From contig NZ_FNJV01000002.1 in NCBI RefSeq assembly GCF_900103125.1, forward strand, positions 744,001 through 808,000: DNA of 64,000 bases, written 5' to 3'. Positions within the stretch are counted from its first letter, which is position 1; every line of letters starts with the position of its first letter. This document shows, piece after piece, positions 25,400 through 35,243 of this stretch. The stretch comes from Mucilaginibacter sp. OK268. Its GTDB lineage: Bacteria > Bacteroidota > Bacteroidia > Sphingobacteriales > Sphingobacteriaceae. The notes below the pieces were generated by a model that did no database searches, was not told the DNA's origin, and saw only the letters and a program-made list of their open reading frames with translations. Position numbers and translations under genes: made by a program.

Positions 25400-25942
25400 C
25401 TATAAAAACCAAGGGCGATAAGCTAAAGTATACCCTAATTTGTTATTCCTTTTGCCTATTACTTTTGCCGGCACCCCACCGACAATTTCCATCTCATTTA
25501 CATTTTTTGTTATTACGCTATTAGATGCAACAACCGCTCCACGGCCAATACGTACCCCTGGCAGTATAGTTACCCTGGTAGCTATCCAAACATGATCTTC
25601 GATGATTACGTTTCCTCCTTTTACCCCATGGTTGTCATTATTAGGGTCATGTTCCAAAGTCCAGATATTGGTTTCCTGGCCTATGTCAACGTTATTGCCA
25701 ATGATTACTTCCCCTCCCCTGGCATCTAATGTTACTTTTTTGTTAATAACTGTATGATGTCCAATACTTATTTTCCCATTTCTGCCCATAATATCAACTC
25801 CCATGGCTATAAAAGCATTATCGCCAATTTTATTTAAAACTCTTCTCAAAAAGAACTTCCTTATTCTAAAGGACGGCAAATTCATTAACCATACTCTAAA
25901 AATATATTTCATCAACCCTGAAAGCCATTCTTTGAAATTCAT
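25400..25942 (-). CDS. Left-handed beta-helix acyltransferase (WcaF/colanic acid acetyltransferase-like)
   Basis: The 180-residue protein has hexapeptide repeats from about residue 38: GDNAFIAMGVDIMG, GKISIGHHTVINKKVT, GGEVIIGNNVDIGQETNIWT, GNVIIEDHVWIATRVTILPGVRIGRGAVVASNSVIT. These are followed by the closing VGGVPAKVIGKR. Such enzymes transfer acetyl from acetyl-CoA to a sugar hydroxyl. It lies between a glycosyltransferase and the polymerase, so it probably O-acetylates the repeat unit. Confidence 0.88.
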   Translation of the reverse strand: MNFKEWLSGLMKYIFRVWLMNLPSFRIRKFFLRRVLNKIGDNAFIAMGVDIMGRNGKISIGHHTVINKKVTLDARGGEVIIGNNVDIGQETNIWTLEHDPNNDNHGVKGGNVIIEDHVWIATRVTILPGVRIGRGAVVASNSVITKNVNEMEIVGGVPAKVIGKRNNKLGYTLAYRPWFL

Positions 25943-25962
25943 AATTATCAGATTAGGTGATG

Positions 25963-27096
25963 TTAATTTTTATTATAAACTGTCAAAGTTTTCTTAGATG
26001 TTTCAAGCCATGAAAAATCTTTTACTCTGGTATCTCCTGCTGCCATTAGGTTATTTCGCAAATTATTGTCATTTATCAAATCATTCATTCTATCAGCCAG
26101 CTCCTCTATTGAATTAAAAAATAACCCCGCATTACCCACAATTTCAATTAAACTGGATGCATTACGCGCTATTACAGGTATCTTAAATCTCATAGCCTCA
26201 AGTACAGGGAAACCAAAACCCTCATAGTGACTAGGCGAAACAACCATATTGGCATTATAATACAAAGAAAACAGATCCAGGTCAGTTACATATCCTAATA
26301 ATTTAATTAACCTGGGATCAATATCTAAAGATGTAATAAGCTTTCTTATTTGAAAAATATATTGGCCCGTATGCATGCCGGCTATAACCAATGTCATATC
26401 TTTTGTATGGTACCGATCCATTAAAATTTTAAATGACCTTATTAAATCATCAAACCCTTTACTTGGTAATATTTTCCCCACAGAAAGGATGTATTTTCCT
26501 TTTTCTAATTCAAATTTTTCAATATTATTACTCACATTCAGATTATATTCAAACTTATGGTCAAGTGCCTGATGAATTAAGTTCAGTTTGTTATCATGGA
26601 TTTTCAAATGCTCTAATACATCCAACTTTGTTTGATTAGATATTACAATTACCTCATCAGCATTTTTGATCGCTCGATCTGCAAAAACCTTAAAAACAAT
26701 ATTCAGATATTTATTCATCATTGTAGGTACTGTTCTATGATATAAATCGTGAACCGTAATAACAACTTTTGTTTTAGAGCAGATAAAATTCAATAATGGC
26801 CCAAAGAAATAGGGATTGTGGTAAACATCGATTTTTTTTAACCGTAAATAAAAAGGTATAAAAAAACTTGAGTACAAAACCTGTAATGGCAGTGGACTAT
26901 AAATGGAAATAATTTTATAATTACGAAATTCATTTAACTCACTCAACAAGTAATCAGTATGGTATCTCCTATCGACAAGTATGATGTATTCATTTTCCTG
27001 ATCAATTTTAAGTAAATGATGTATTAGATTCAAAAAATACACATCGACACCAGTATGTTTATTCCTTAAATATGTACAATCAAAAAATATCTTCAT
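25963..27096 (-). CDS. Glycosyltransferase family 4
   Basis: The 377-residue GT-B enzyme opens MKIFFDCTYLRNKHTGVDVYF. The C-terminal domain has GKYILSVGKILPSKGFDDLI and the EX7E-type donor motif SPSHYEGFGFPVLEAMRFKIPVIA, the signature of GT4 retaining transferases such as mannosyltransferases. It acts in the cytoplasm on the growing lipid-linked unit. The sugar specificity is not readable. The gene ends 20 bp before the acetyltransferase gene. Confidence 0.9.
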   Translation of the reverse strand: MKIFFDCTYLRNKHTGVDVYFLNLIHHLLKIDQENEYIILVDRRYHTDYLLSELNEFRNYKIISIYSPLPLQVLYSSFFIPFYLRLKKIDVYHNPYFFGPLLNFICSKTKVVITVHDLYHRTVPTMMNKYLNIVFKVFADRAIKNADEVIVISNQTKLDVLEHLKIHDNKLNLIHQALDHKFEYNLNVSNNIEKFELEKGKYILSVGKILPSKGFDDLIRSFKILMDRYHTKDMTLVIAGMHTGQYIFQIRKLITSLDIDPRLIKLLGYVTDLDLFSLYYNANMVVSPSHYEGFGFPVLEAMRFKIPVIARNASSLIEIVGNAGLFFNSIEELADRMNDLINDNNLRNNLMAAGDTRVKDFSWLETSKKTLTVYNKN

Positions 27097-27165
27097 TAAA
27101 GTTCAATTTATCGGCAACCTTTATTTTAGTGCTCTTTACACCTTAATTTCTATAAAACAATTTGC

Positions 27166-28404
27166 CTATGACTTATCTTTTATTAAAAACGTTTGATTTT
27201 CAAACCGGTTGTATATAGCAAAAAACCGCATCATTAAATAATATTTATTTGTTCCAAAAATTTTATTGATCAAAATTAAAGCCTTAAATATTTTATTAAA
27301 AATTGGAGGGTTTTCACCAAACGTTTTCTTTAAAACTTTAAGTTTTTGATCCCTATCAATTAAGCTTACGCCATTTTTTTTAAGGAGATTATAATAAGTA
27401 CCTGGAAATGTTGAAAACTGATCACGAAATGAATACCCTTCTTTTACAAGCCCCCGATAGAGCCTTCTATGAAGTTTTAATATAGGTATCCCGTTTTCGA
27501 ATTCGTTATACTTATATTTTAGCTTGCTAAGTTTATCTAACCCGTTCTTTTTTAACTCATCCACATAATTTTCAAATATCTCCCGAAATTCAGGTATTGT
27601 TGACAGGGTAAATTTATTCTGTCTTTTAGCCACACTCTCTATATCAAACGGATCAAAACTTGAGAAGTGAAAAACCGCCAAAGGAAATTTGGTATCATCA
27701 ACAAAATAGTGGCCATTTTGCTTAAATAATTTCCTTTCATGGTAATTCCAGAAAGCAATATTCACCGCCGGATTACGCAGAATTAATACTTTATCCCCAT
27801 ATAGTGCAGGCAAAAAATCCATCCACTTTTGATCAACATGTAAGCCATCTTCTTTGTCGGCAAAACATTGGTCTTTCAATTTCTCCATCCACCAATCGGC
27901 CATATGCTGACCGATTTCTGAATTTTTGATACCAAAAAAACCAAGATTAAATATACCTACCCACAAAATCGTTTCCTCTGAAGTAGCGCTTTCATAATTA
28001 ATATACGGTTTAAGCAGATGCGGAGTAAGCAAGGCATCATAATTATCCAGGTGATCAAAAAGAAACTGCAAACTACTATATACAACCATATCCGGATCAA
28101 GATATAGTACCTTTTCATATTCGCTTAACAGATTCTTCAGAAAAAAAGGCTTAATTGCAGTGCTAAACTCTATGACATCATATTTGAAAGCCAAGTCATA
28201 AAAGTTATCTATACCTATATTTTTAGCTTCGATGACACTAAAATCGTTGCACATTAAATTCTGCCCATCAATTTCATCTGATAGAATAATAGTAAAATCG
28301 CAATCAGGGCAAAACTTTTTTACTGAATATCCCAATACTTTAGCCTGCGCTAAATAATTTTTGGCACAAATTGTAAAAATCGCGTTCTTTTTCATTCTTA
28401 TCAT
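27166..28404 (-). CDS. GT8-like glycosyltransferase (GT-A)
   Basis: This is a 412-residue protein; the start may be Met4 (MKKNAIFTICAKNYLAQAKVL). The nucleotide-sugar part shows a long first strand with ICAKNYL, then EYEKVLYLDPDMVVYSSLQFLFDHL, whose DPD is the metal-binding DxD, and later WMDFLPALYGDKVLILRNPAVNIAFWNYHER. This is the pattern of GT8-related transferases found in polysaccharide loci. The C-terminal ~130 residues are a basic helical extension of unknown role. It is expected to add one sugar to the repeat unit. Confidence 0.8.
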   Translation of the reverse strand: MIRMKKNAIFTICAKNYLAQAKVLGYSVKKFCPDCDFTIILSDEIDGQNLMCNDFSVIEAKNIGIDNFYDLAFKYDVIEFSTAIKPFFLKNLLSEYEKVLYLDPDMVVYSSLQFLFDHLDNYDALLTPHLLKPYINYESATSEETILWVGIFNLGFFGIKNSEIGQHMADWWMEKLKDQCFADKEDGLHVDQKWMDFLPALYGDKVLILRNPAVNIAFWNYHERKLFKQNGHYFVDDTKFPLAVFHFSSFDPFDIESVAKRQNKFTLSTIPEFREIFENYVDELKKNGLDKLSKLKYKYNEFENGIPILKLHRRLYRGLVKEGYSFRDQFSTFPGTYYNLLKKNGVSLIDRDQKLKVLKKTFGENPPIFNKIFKALILINKIFGTNKYYLMMRFFAIYNRFENQTFLIKDKS

Positions 28405-28418
28405 GTATGTAGTATTGC

Positions 28419-29288
28419 TTAATTTACATTATAATATCCCAACCGCCCTTTTAAACCATGAATCAGGCCTATAATTATCGCTTTTGTTTTTTTTTGCTTA
28501 TCATTCTCAGCCAGAAACACTTTAATAATACGGCCTATAATATGAGTTTTAATTAAAACAATTTTATAAGTTCTGGGGAATATTTCAGGATATCTCTTCC
28601 ACATTATAATGTGATTACGAACAATAAAATATGTTCTGAAAGCAGAATAATTATCCGTTTTAAATCCCCACCTGGTTTTAGTTACGTAGCCAACCTTATG
28701 TTGTAAAAGTATACTGGTGAAAACCAACGTTTTATAGCCGTTTCTTTTACTTATCCGATAACAAAATTCATAATCAACAGCATCAATGAATAACTCATCC
28801 ATAAATAAGCCGCATTCATTAAATATATTTAATGGAAAAATAGAACCAGATGTAATAGTATCCGTAACTTCAAGTACCTGATCAGCTACTTCAAAAAGAA
28901 ATGAGTTTCCGCAAACCGGGTTTATTCCAAATACTCCTATCCTATCATCATTCTGCTGGCTTATTAAAAGCTTATAACTGGTTAAAACTCCTGGTTCAAA
29001 ATAACTATCCTGGTCTAACGTTAAAATGTGGGTATAGTCGTTTTCCAATGACCATTTTACGCCCATATTTAGCGCTGTGGCAATACCTACATTATCCCCT
29101 GTACCTAAAAATGTTATCTTGTCTTTATGCGGCAGGTTCAGATATGCCTCATAGAAAATTAATTGGTCAGCAATGGAGCTATTTTGATATAAAATCAATT
29201 GATCCACAGCATTAATAACACCTGCTATATTTTTAATCAACTCTGTGATTTCCGGTTGATATATAACAATAATAGCTGACAGCCTCAT
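28419..29288 (-). CDS. Glycosyltransferase family 2 (rhamnosyltransferase-like)
   Basis: The 289-residue GT-A enzyme opens MRLSAIIVIYQPEITELIKN. It shows the rhamnosyltransferase pattern GDNVGIATALNMGVKWSLEN then THILTLDQDSYFEPG, where DQD is the metal site. The acceptor region includes DAVDYEFCYRISKRNGYK, the DxxDxEF-type catalytic loop. RfbF-like enzymes use dTDP-L-rhamnose, but no rml genes are in the window, so the donor stays open. The gap to the next acetyltransferase gene is only 3 bp, indicating one transcript. Confidence 0.88.
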   Translation of the reverse strand: MRLSAIIVIYQPEITELIKNIAGVINAVDQLILYQNSSIADQLIFYEAYLNLPHKDKITFLGTGDNVGIATALNMGVKWSLENDYTHILTLDQDSYFEPGVLTSYKLLISQQNDDRIGVFGINPVCGNSFLFEVADQVLEVTDTITSGSIFPLNIFNECGLFMDELFIDAVDYEFCYRISKRNGYKTLVFTSILLQHKVGYVTKTRWGFKTDNYSAFRTYFIVRNHIIMWKRYPEIFPRTYKIVLIKTHIIGRIIKVFLAENDKQKKTKAIIIGLIHGLKGRLGYYNVN

Positions 29289-29291
29289 ATG

Positions 29292-29930
29292 CTATAAGTT
29301 AAGCGTTTTTAACAAACGAGCTGGCACACCTCCAATAACGGAGTTAGGGGGGAAACTTTTAGTAACTACAGCATTAGCACCAATTATAGAATTCTTCCCT
29401 ATTGTTACATTTGGCATTATTGCAACCCCTTCGCCAATCCAAACATTATCTTCAATAATAACTGCTCCTTTTGAATAAATTTCACGCTTGGCAGGGGGGG
29501 ACATTATAGCAACAGCATCTATCTCTCCATGATAATGATCTGTAATGAAAACTTTACTCGCTATTAATACATTATTCCCGATTATTACCTTGTTAATGCA
29601 CCCTAAATGACAATCATATATAATATTTACATTATCGCCTATTGTAAGTTCAGGTTTGTTAATCAATACGGCATTTTCTGTATTAAAAACTTCAATTCTG
29701 GTATTAGGGTACGAGCTAAAGCTTTTGCCTATACTAATATACTCCGATCCAATTATCCTAAGCGGGTATTCGGCATAAAATCCTGAGCCACATTTTTTAA
29801 AACTTGGCTTTAAAAATCCAGAATAAAAGTAATTTCTGAAGGTTCGTATTTTATTGCTAAAATTTATTCTTATTATAAACCCCAAAGCATATCCTATCCA
29901 GAAGAACAGTTTAGATATCGCTTTTCCCAT
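29292..29930 (-). CDS. Hexapeptide-repeat acyltransferase of the polysaccharide locus
   Basis: The 212-residue protein has a left-handed beta-helix from about residue 50 to 205: GSEYISIGKSFSSY, LTIGDNVNIIYDCHLGCIN, KVIIGNNVLIASKVFITDHYHG, GAVIIEDNVWIGEGVAIMPNVTIGKNSIIGANAVVTKS. It closes with NSVIGGVPARLLK. The TDHYHG loop carries the catalytic-type His of sugar O-acetyltransferases. A hydrophobic patch near the N-terminus (LFFWIGYALGFII) may touch the membrane. It is the second modifying acetyltransferase of the locus. Confidence 0.88.
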   Translation of the reverse strand: MGKAISKLFFWIGYALGFIIRINFSNKIRTFRNYFYSGFLKPSFKKCGSGFYAEYPLRIIGSEYISIGKSFSSYPNTRIEVFNTENAVLINKPELTIGDNVNIIYDCHLGCINKVIIGNNVLIASKVFITDHYHGEIDAVAIMSPPAKREIYSKGAVIIEDNVWIGEGVAIMPNVTIGKNSIIGANAVVTKSFPPNSVIGGVPARLLKTLNL

Positions 29931-30041
29931 GTTTTAATTTATTTTATCTTTTATTAAAATTGCCATTTTAATTGCCCTTATATAAAAACCACTTTTAGCC
30001 TACTCCGAATTCAATTAATGCTTATTAAATCCTGACGCTGT

Positions 30042-31370
30042 TTACGCATTTTTTCTTTTTAAATTTAACATGAGCGTTTTAACCTCATTCAATACACTTT
30101 TCGGGCTAAACAACTGAGCATCAAATAGTTCTACATCATGCCTTTTAAGACAGTAATAAGAAACAAAACATATTATAACTTCGGTTATGACCCAAGATAA
30201 GGCAGAGCCGATATACCCATAAGTTCTAATAACGAATAAGTTAAATATGACACTAAAAATGCCGCTTCCCAGTACTATACGAAACAAAAGCTTATCCATT
30301 TTTAAACTAACCATCGTTTGCAAACACAATATTGTATTAATGTAAGAGAGTATAGGGACCAAAGTTAAAATGCGAAAAATAACAATAGATTTATCAAACT
30401 GATGGCCATAGAAACCTGTAATAAGGATCCGGGATAAAAGAAACAGGGTAAATGAAACTATTGAGGTAAAGTAGATAATTACCGGAAGTATTCTTCTAGT
30501 GATTTCTATACCCCTCTCTTTACTTTTTGAAAATGATTCTGCAATAAAAGGAAATAAAGCTTGAGATAACGGGAGAGAAATGATCATTAAGAATATTAAT
30601 ATAAACTTCCAGGCAGCCGTGAAATAGCCAACATGTTCTTTAGATTCATATAATCCGAGTATTACCACGTTGGTATCGGTATATAAATTTGTTGCAATCA
30701 TAGTAAAAAATATCATTCTATCACTTACTAAGAGATCTAAAACAGATCGCATAGTGACTTTGATAAATGATATTTTAAATTTCTTTATAGCATAAATTAA
30801 GGAAATTACAGCCACCAAAATTTGGATCAAACTTAAAATTAATGGTTGCCAAACAAAATAGGCTTTTTGAGTTACTATCAATAAAATCAATATTGTATAA
30901 AGCAACTTTGATACAAAGTTAAATATGGCCACATTTGTTAGCTTCTGCATACCCTGATAAAACCAATTTGGAGATAATACCCATGAAATTGATATTAAAT
31001 AAGTATAAACTGCAACCTGAATTTCACTGTTTGATTTTGCAATAAATATAATACTGCCGGCAAACAACACTAACGAAACAATAAATAAAAGAAATTTGGC
31101 TATCAAAATTTTCGTAAAATGCTCATTTCTTTTCTGAATATTGTCCTTTTCAACGGCAATAAATCGAGTACCTGAATATTCAAAACCATAATTAATTAGT
31201 AAAACAAAATAAGCAACAAAAGAACTATAGTAATTTATTATGCCATAATTAGCCGGTCCTATAATTCGTACTATAATAGGAACAGATATAAGAGGTAATA
31301 AATAGTTTGCTATTTGTACAACACCAAGAGATAGAATATTCTTAATCAAATTTCTTTTGTTACTCATCAC
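30042..31370 (-). CDS. Oligosaccharide flippase, Wzx family
   Basis: The 442-residue protein has about 12 membrane helices. The opening KNILSLGVVQIANYLLPLISVPIIVRIIGPANYG is the MOP-superfamily Wzx signature (first helix plus the GPANYG turn). It flips the undecaprenyl-linked repeat unit to the periplasmic leaflet, where the polymerase at 23999 would extend it. The region is very AT-rich. No alternative ABC transporter pair is in the locus, so export is Wzx/Wzy-type. Confidence 0.92.
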   Translation of the reverse strand: MMSNKRNLIKNILSLGVVQIANYLLPLISVPIIVRIIGPANYGIINYYSSFVAYFVLLINYGFEYSGTRFIAVEKDNIQKRNEHFTKILIAKFLLFIVSLVLFAGSIIFIAKSNSEIQVAVYTYLISISWVLSPNWFYQGMQKLTNVAIFNFVSKLLYTILILLIVTQKAYFVWQPLILSLIQILVAVISLIYAIKKFKISFIKVTMRSVLDLLVSDRMIFFTMIATNLYTDTNVVILGLYESKEHVGYFTAAWKFILIFLMIISLPLSQALFPFIAESFSKSKERGIEITRRILPVIIYFTSIVSFTLFLLSRILITGFYGHQFDKSIVIFRILTLVPILSYINTILCLQTMVSLKMDKLLFRIVLGSGIFSVIFNLFVIRTYGYIGSALSWVITEVIICFVSYYCLKRHDVELFDAQLFSPKSVLNEVKTLMLNLKRKNA

Positions 31371-31440
31371 TTATTATATTTTCGCTGAATTTGATTGTCG
31401 AAATTTTAAAAGACATGTTTTGTTAACCTTTAGCGTAAAA

Positions 31441-32520
31441 TTACTCAGCTTTAAATAATTCCTTAAACACGAGTATGACTATTGTTAAAAAGGTTCCGGC
31501 GAAAAAACCCGCCGCTATTGCCAGCACTTTACTTATTTTATCAACAGGCAATGGCAATACCGGTCTATCAATAACCTGGATCAGGGGCATTTCTTGTCTT
31601 AGTGAAATTTTTGATATTTCTAAATTCTTTACAATTTCGCTATAGATGGCAGTACCCGCCTGCACATCAATCTGCCTCCTTTGTGAGGGCACTCTTAATG
31701 ATATTAAGGCAGGGTTTGGATTGGGTGCAGCATCCATTGCCGATGCAACGCTACCAATAGATAAATTCAGAACATTCTTAACGCTATCGGCCTGTCGTTG
31801 TAAAATTAAAACATCCTGATATGCCTTCTTAGTTTTAGTTTGAACATAAAAGTTATTTACGTTTTCTACTAGTTTATTGGTAAATTCCTTTGCAAATAGT
31901 TCGTCTCTATCAATAACTTCTACCTTAATAATACTTAGTTTCTTGTCTGGTTTAGCAACAAATAAAAGTTTCTTATTAAATAAATCGGCTAAACCGGTTA
32001 CTATACTATCCTGTTTTCTGTTAAACGTTTCGGGCTTACCTTGAAATGAGATGCTATTTATCAAGTCCTTCTCTTTCCACCGTTTACGCAGATTATTAAA
32101 GCCTATATATCTTTCTATTAAAGTTTGTCTTTTACCATTGATGATCACTTCACTTAATAGGGCTTTCTCAATCATAGTGCGTGATTTATAAAGCTCTATG
32201 ATATTATCACCCTGAAATATGCCACCTCCGCCACCGCTACCGCCAATGTTTATACCGGCCAAACTGGCCAAACCGGCGTACTGACCAAGTCCACCACCTT
32301 TACCAGATTCTTCCAAAACAAAAGTACAAACAGCATCGTACGTTGGCTTTTTTAAAATAGCATATCCCAATCCTAATAATGCCCCTATTACAGCAACAAT
32401 TAAAATGTTTATCCATTTACTTTTAACATATGTAAATATTGATTTTACTTTAGCTGCTATATCATTAACAGATATTTCATCTGAATTATTACCAGATCCT
32501 TCCTGATCTTCCTTACTCAT
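31441..32520 (-). CDS. Wzz-type chain-length determinant / polysaccharide co-polymerase without kinase domain
   Basis: The 359-residue protein has an acidic N-terminal tail (SKEDQEGSGNNSDEISVND), a first membrane helix (about 37-54, ILIVAVIGALLGLGYAIL), a large periplasmic coiled-coil domain, and a second helix near 332-352 (VLAIAAGFFAGTFLTIVILVF). It ends five residues later. The Wzc tyrosine-kinase domain is therefore absent. It should set polymer length and connect the polymerase to the outer-membrane exporter encoded just upstream (35 bp gap). A Gly-rich loop (NIGGSGGGGGIF) is present near residue 95. Confidence 0.88.
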   Translation of the reverse strand: MSKEDQEGSGNNSDEISVNDIAAKVKSIFTYVKSKWINILIVAVIGALLGLGYAILKKPTYDAVCTFVLEESGKGGGLGQYAGLASLAGINIGGSGGGGGIFQGDNIIELYKSRTMIEKALLSEVIINGKRQTLIERYIGFNNLRKRWKEKDLINSISFQGKPETFNRKQDSIVTGLADLFNKKLLFVAKPDKKLSIIKVEVIDRDELFAKEFTNKLVENVNNFYVQTKTKKAYQDVLILQRQADSVKNVLNLSIGSVASAMDAAPNPNPALISLRVPSQRRQIDVQAGTAIYSEIVKNLEISKISLRQEMPLIQVIDRPVLPLPVDKISKVLAIAAGFFAGTFLTIVILVFKELFKAE

Positions 32521-32555
32521 AATTTTAGTTTAAAGCAATTTAAGTACATTACTTG

Positions 32556-35057
32556 CTATTTATTCAAACTTAAAACTCCTAAAATGATTGCCCCTAAGGA
32601 GGCTAACCCGGTAGTAAATCCTAAAATAGTTTGGGCAGTGTTCCCCTTACTTTCTGATTTTTTAGGTACATAAATTTCACTACCTGGTTTAACAGATGGG
32701 TGATTGTTAAAGAACAAAACTTTGCGAGTACCTTTTACCGTTCCGTTAGCATAAACAATATAGGCCCCCCGCCGCAAAGCATCGGGTCCATATCCTCCGG
32801 CGTTAGACACAAAATCATTAAATGATTTTGATTTGCTGTAAACAACCGCGCTTGGATATAGTACCTGGCCATTAACCCTAACAATCTGTTGCTGCTTGGG
32901 TACACGCAGTACATCACCATCTTCTAATAAAAGGTCGATACTTGAGCCTGGCTTATCCATGATCTTTTTCAGGTCGATACCCACAAAATTATTACGCATA
33001 GTGGTGTCTTCCTTTTGAGTCTGAGTTGAATCCTTAAAGCTTCTTTTCAAACGCAATAAGCGGTCGTTCCTTTCACGGGCAATTTCAGCTGTATCTGCTT
33101 TACGTCTATCTATACCCAAAATAGCCATGTTATCCCTTTTTAATGATCCCCCCTCAATATCAGCCGATGCAGTGAGCCCTCCGGCTCTTGCTACCAGGTC
33201 AGATATTTTTTCGTTTTTGCTTTTAATGGTATACGAACCAGGATACGTTACTTCTCCTTCTATTTTAACCGTTTTTTGTTTTTCAAAGCCAGGCAATGTA
33301 TAAACCGATACTATATCAAAAGGCTGTAATACAAAGTTGGCTTCTGATGGCTTCAGCTGTCCGTCTACATTTACACTAAAAACCTGGGCTACTGAACTGT
33401 TTTTTGAATTTGGATCGGCATCATTTATTCTTCGGGCCACTTCAATACGTTTGGTACTGGCCCCCTCTGCAAATCCCCCTGCTTTAAATATTAAGTCTTC
33501 AACTTTCATATTTTCAGAAAAAGCGAATTTGCCTGGTTTCCGTACACTACCGTTGATTACGATCTGATACTTATCTCGTAGATCAAATATGGATGATATG
33601 TTGACAATGTCTTCCCGCTGTAAAGAAATATTTACAGCCTTATTAATAACATCACGAACATTAAATCCAATGATCTCGGTGCTATTATCACTTTTTAGCC
33701 GTGTAATGGTTCCACGCTCCATAAAGGCATCTTCTTTTAAACCGGCTGCATTTGCAATTAACTGGTTTAACGTTAAACCAGTTTGTAGCTCATAATCACC
33801 TGGTTTAAAAACAGCACCTTTGATTACTACCCTGTTTTCAAACCTGTTAATAATTGATTCTATTATATATTTATCACCTCGTAACGGAATATAATTTTTA
33901 TAATCAGCCTCCACAACATCAGTTATTTTTCGCTGCTGATCACTTATTTGTGACACCTTTATGCGGGCAGTATAAGCACTGTCGGTAAACCCACCAGCAT
34001 AGTTTAAAATATTGTCCAGGCTTTCTCCGGGCAAAACCTCAAATAATGCAGGAATTTTTATCTGCCCAACTAATTGCACTCTTGTCCTATAGGTAGGTAT
34101 ACGTACTATATCCTGGTCTTGTAATGAAATATTATCCTTCTGACTACCTTTCACTATAAAATCATACACATCCAAATGCCTGATGATCCTGTTATTTCTG
34201 ATAACCTCAATTTGACGTAAGCTACCATTATCCATCGGGCCTCCTGAAGCATACAAAGCATTAAAAACAGTAGCAAGTGATGGTAATGTGTAAGTGCCCG
34301 GTCTTTGGACTTGTCCCACTATGATCACTTTAATACTTCTGATATTACCCAGCGTTATTTGCACGCTGGTGCCGCGGCCAATAGCATAGTTACTTGCAGA
34401 AAGCCTGCTTTTGATCTGTGCTGTAGCCTGCTCTATGGTTTTACCGCCAACGTTTATTACGCCAACGTTCGGGATATTGATATTTCCTTCCGGCGATACT
34501 TCCAGTTTCCAGTTAACCGATGAGTTTCCGTAAACATTAATATCTAACTGGTCATCAGGACCTATAATATAATTTACAGGGGTAGCCAACTTCAGATTAG
34601 GTTCAAAAGAGCTGTTTTTATTTTTAAACAGATCGGCTCCAAAAATTTTTGGCCTTAAGTTCTCAAACATGTCTTTTTTATTAACATATGCTGTATCGAG
34701 ACTATCGGGCTTGTAGTTAAGTTTACGTCCTGTTATTATCCTGCCATTCGCATCTTCTGTAGTATCAGCCTGCACCTTTTTCCCAGTAGCCTTGCTCCGT
34801 ATATCCTGGATCCTTGTCTGTAGTTTTTGAATCTGCGCGCTTGACATTCCTCTTGACTGCGCCTGCCTAACCAATTCTGCATCGCTTAACCCGCTATTCT
34901 GTGCCTGTTGTAATAACTGGATAATTTGCTGATCAGATAAGTCATCTACGTTGATAGATGATAGATTTTGAATATTACTTTGAGCCGAAACATGGTTAAT
35001 TGCCCCGCAACAAAACACCGCCACAAATAAGAATATAAGAAAGTTGGTTTTTATCAT
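32556..35057 (-). CDS. Polysaccharide export outer membrane protein, multi-SLBB (Wza-like)
   Basis: The 833-residue protein has a signal peptide (1-25) and a Gln/Ser-rich region with SDQQIIQLLQQAQNSGLSD. The Poly_export (BexD/Wza) domain starts near 160 with YIIGPDDQLDINVYG. About six SLBB repeats follow (for example VGQVQRPGTYTLPSLATVF, KGAVFKPGDYELQTGLTLNQLI, NGSVRKPGKFAFSENMKVEDLI, EGEVTYPGSYTI). The C-terminus has a hydrophobic helix (TILGFTTGLASLGAIILGVL). It forms the outer-membrane and periplasmic channel. The multi-SLBB length, about twice E. coli Wza, is usual for Bacteroidota. Confidence 0.92.
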   Translation of the reverse strand: MIKTNFLIFLFVAVFCCGAINHVSAQSNIQNLSSINVDDLSDQQIIQLLQQAQNSGLSDAELVRQAQSRGMSSAQIQKLQTRIQDIRSKATGKKVQADTTEDANGRIITGRKLNYKPDSLDTAYVNKKDMFENLRPKIFGADLFKNKNSSFEPNLKLATPVNYIIGPDDQLDINVYGNSSVNWKLEVSPEGNINIPNVGVINVGGKTIEQATAQIKSRLSASNYAIGRGTSVQITLGNIRSIKVIIVGQVQRPGTYTLPSLATVFNALYASGGPMDNGSLRQIEVIRNNRIIRHLDVYDFIVKGSQKDNISLQDQDIVRIPTYRTRVQLVGQIKIPALFEVLPGESLDNILNYAGGFTDSAYTARIKVSQISDQQRKITDVVEADYKNYIPLRGDKYIIESIINRFENRVVIKGAVFKPGDYELQTGLTLNQLIANAAGLKEDAFMERGTITRLKSDNSTEIIGFNVRDVINKAVNISLQREDIVNISSIFDLRDKYQIVINGSVRKPGKFAFSENMKVEDLIFKAGGFAEGASTKRIEVARRINDADPNSKNSSVAQVFSVNVDGQLKPSEANFVLQPFDIVSVYTLPGFEKQKTVKIEGEVTYPGSYTIKSKNEKISDLVARAGGLTASADIEGGSLKRDNMAILGIDRRKADTAEIARERNDRLLRLKRSFKDSTQTQKEDTTMRNNFVGIDLKKIMDKPGSSIDLLLEDGDVLRVPKQQQIVRVNGQVLYPSAVVYSKSKSFNDFVSNAGGYGPDALRRGAYIVYANGTVKGTRKVLFFNNHPSVKPGSEIYVPKKSESKGNTAQTILGFTTGLASLGAIILGVLSLNK

Positions 35058-35243
35058 ATGTAAAAAAATATCCGTGCTTAAAACCTTTCAACCAGTTGAT
35101 TTGGATTTTTGCAAAGGTAAATCAATTTATTGTCGAAGACCGTTGTAAAATTTTATATTATTTAATGATCTTATAATTTAATAATTAAGTATGTAAGCCA
35201 TATCCCACACAAAACTAAAAAGGATAAGCAGTATATTCATTTT

